Shown here one piece after another: positions 12,750-12,816 of a stretch of 12,816 nucleotides of DNA. The number at the start of each line of letters is the position of its first letter. Position 1 is the first letter of the stretch. Source of the DNA: JBCDBH01 sp039184055 (GTDB lineage: Bacteria; Acidobacteriota; Thermoanaerobaculia; Multivoradales; J023); the NCBI GenBank assembly GCA_039184055.1, contig JBCDBH010000161.1, forward strand, positions 1 to 12,816, in the 5' to 3' direction. Both the position numbers and the translations under genes were made by a program. The notes under the pieces are model-generated. The model saw nothing but the letters and a program-made list of their open reading frames with translations, was not told where the DNA came from and made no database searches.

Positions 12750-12816
12750 TTGTCGATCGATACATCGACGCTTCCGCTCGGTGATCTCGAACAGATCAGC
12801 GCGTTGGCGGCGGGTG
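12750..12816 (+). CDS. 5' end of a gene following the sigma factor, cut by the window edge
   Basis: A frame opens at TTG 12750 and runs open for 22 codons to the end of the window (LSIDTSTLPLGDLEQISALAAG, first residue being formyl-Met). It follows the sigma factor stop by 39 nt with a good ribosome-binding site, so the two are probably co-transcribed. Genes placed this way after an ECF sigma factor are commonly anti-sigma factors or sensor kinases. The visible N-terminus has no zinc-binding motif yet, so the identity is open. Confidence 0.5.
   Translation, partial: MSIDTSTLPLGDLEQISALAAG

Overview
The window looks like chromosomal DNA from a high-GC bacterium with dispersed, mostly single-gene transcription units. 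Most products carry export signals: two large BNR/Asp-box beta-propeller proteins, a small PQQ-propeller-like protein, a lipoprotein and a twin-arginine-type membrane protein. With an ECF-type sigma factor that has a long linker, and a YfiR-like protein, this suggests a secretion-rich environmental lineage. I lean to Acidobacteriota or a deltaproteobacterial/myxobacterial-type group, but nothing here fixes the taxon. I see no tRNA, rRNA, CRISPR array, transposase or phage gene.

Left part (1-2225). A YfiR/DUF4154-like protein on the minus strand overlaps the start of a truncated downstream gene by an ATGA junction. Going right comes a plus-strand exported, cysteine-rich, C-terminally anchored protein of unknown function. 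It is convergent, across a perfect 11-bp dyad, with a small minus-strand protein that has a conserved-looking C-terminal domain.

Centre (2169-9108). Two tandem paralogues on the minus strand encode secreted beta-propeller proteins of 884 and 786 residues. Each has its own rho-independent terminator, a candidate promoter about 280-300 nt upstream, and the same ribosome-binding block directly before a non-ATG start (TTG in one, GTG in the other). Both leaders hold several perfect hairpins. The left paralogue alone carries an extra C-terminal domain of about 92 residues with the only two cysteines of the pair. Divergent from the right paralogue is a secreted 317-residue protein with a PQQ-like repeat. 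Its candidate promoter overlaps the paralogue's candidate promoter face to face, inside an inverted repeat.

Right part (9131-12816). A 525-residue lipoprotein and a SAM-dependent methyltransferase lie on the minus strand. The methyltransferase gene changes base composition sharply part-way along. Divergent from it is a sigma-70 family (ECF-like) sigma factor, followed after 39 nt by the first 22 codons of a gene that runs off the window, possibly an anti-sigma or sensor partner.

The most distinctive part is the central exoprotein cluster with its long structured leaders and overlapping divergent promoters. I found no known defence or mobile system.
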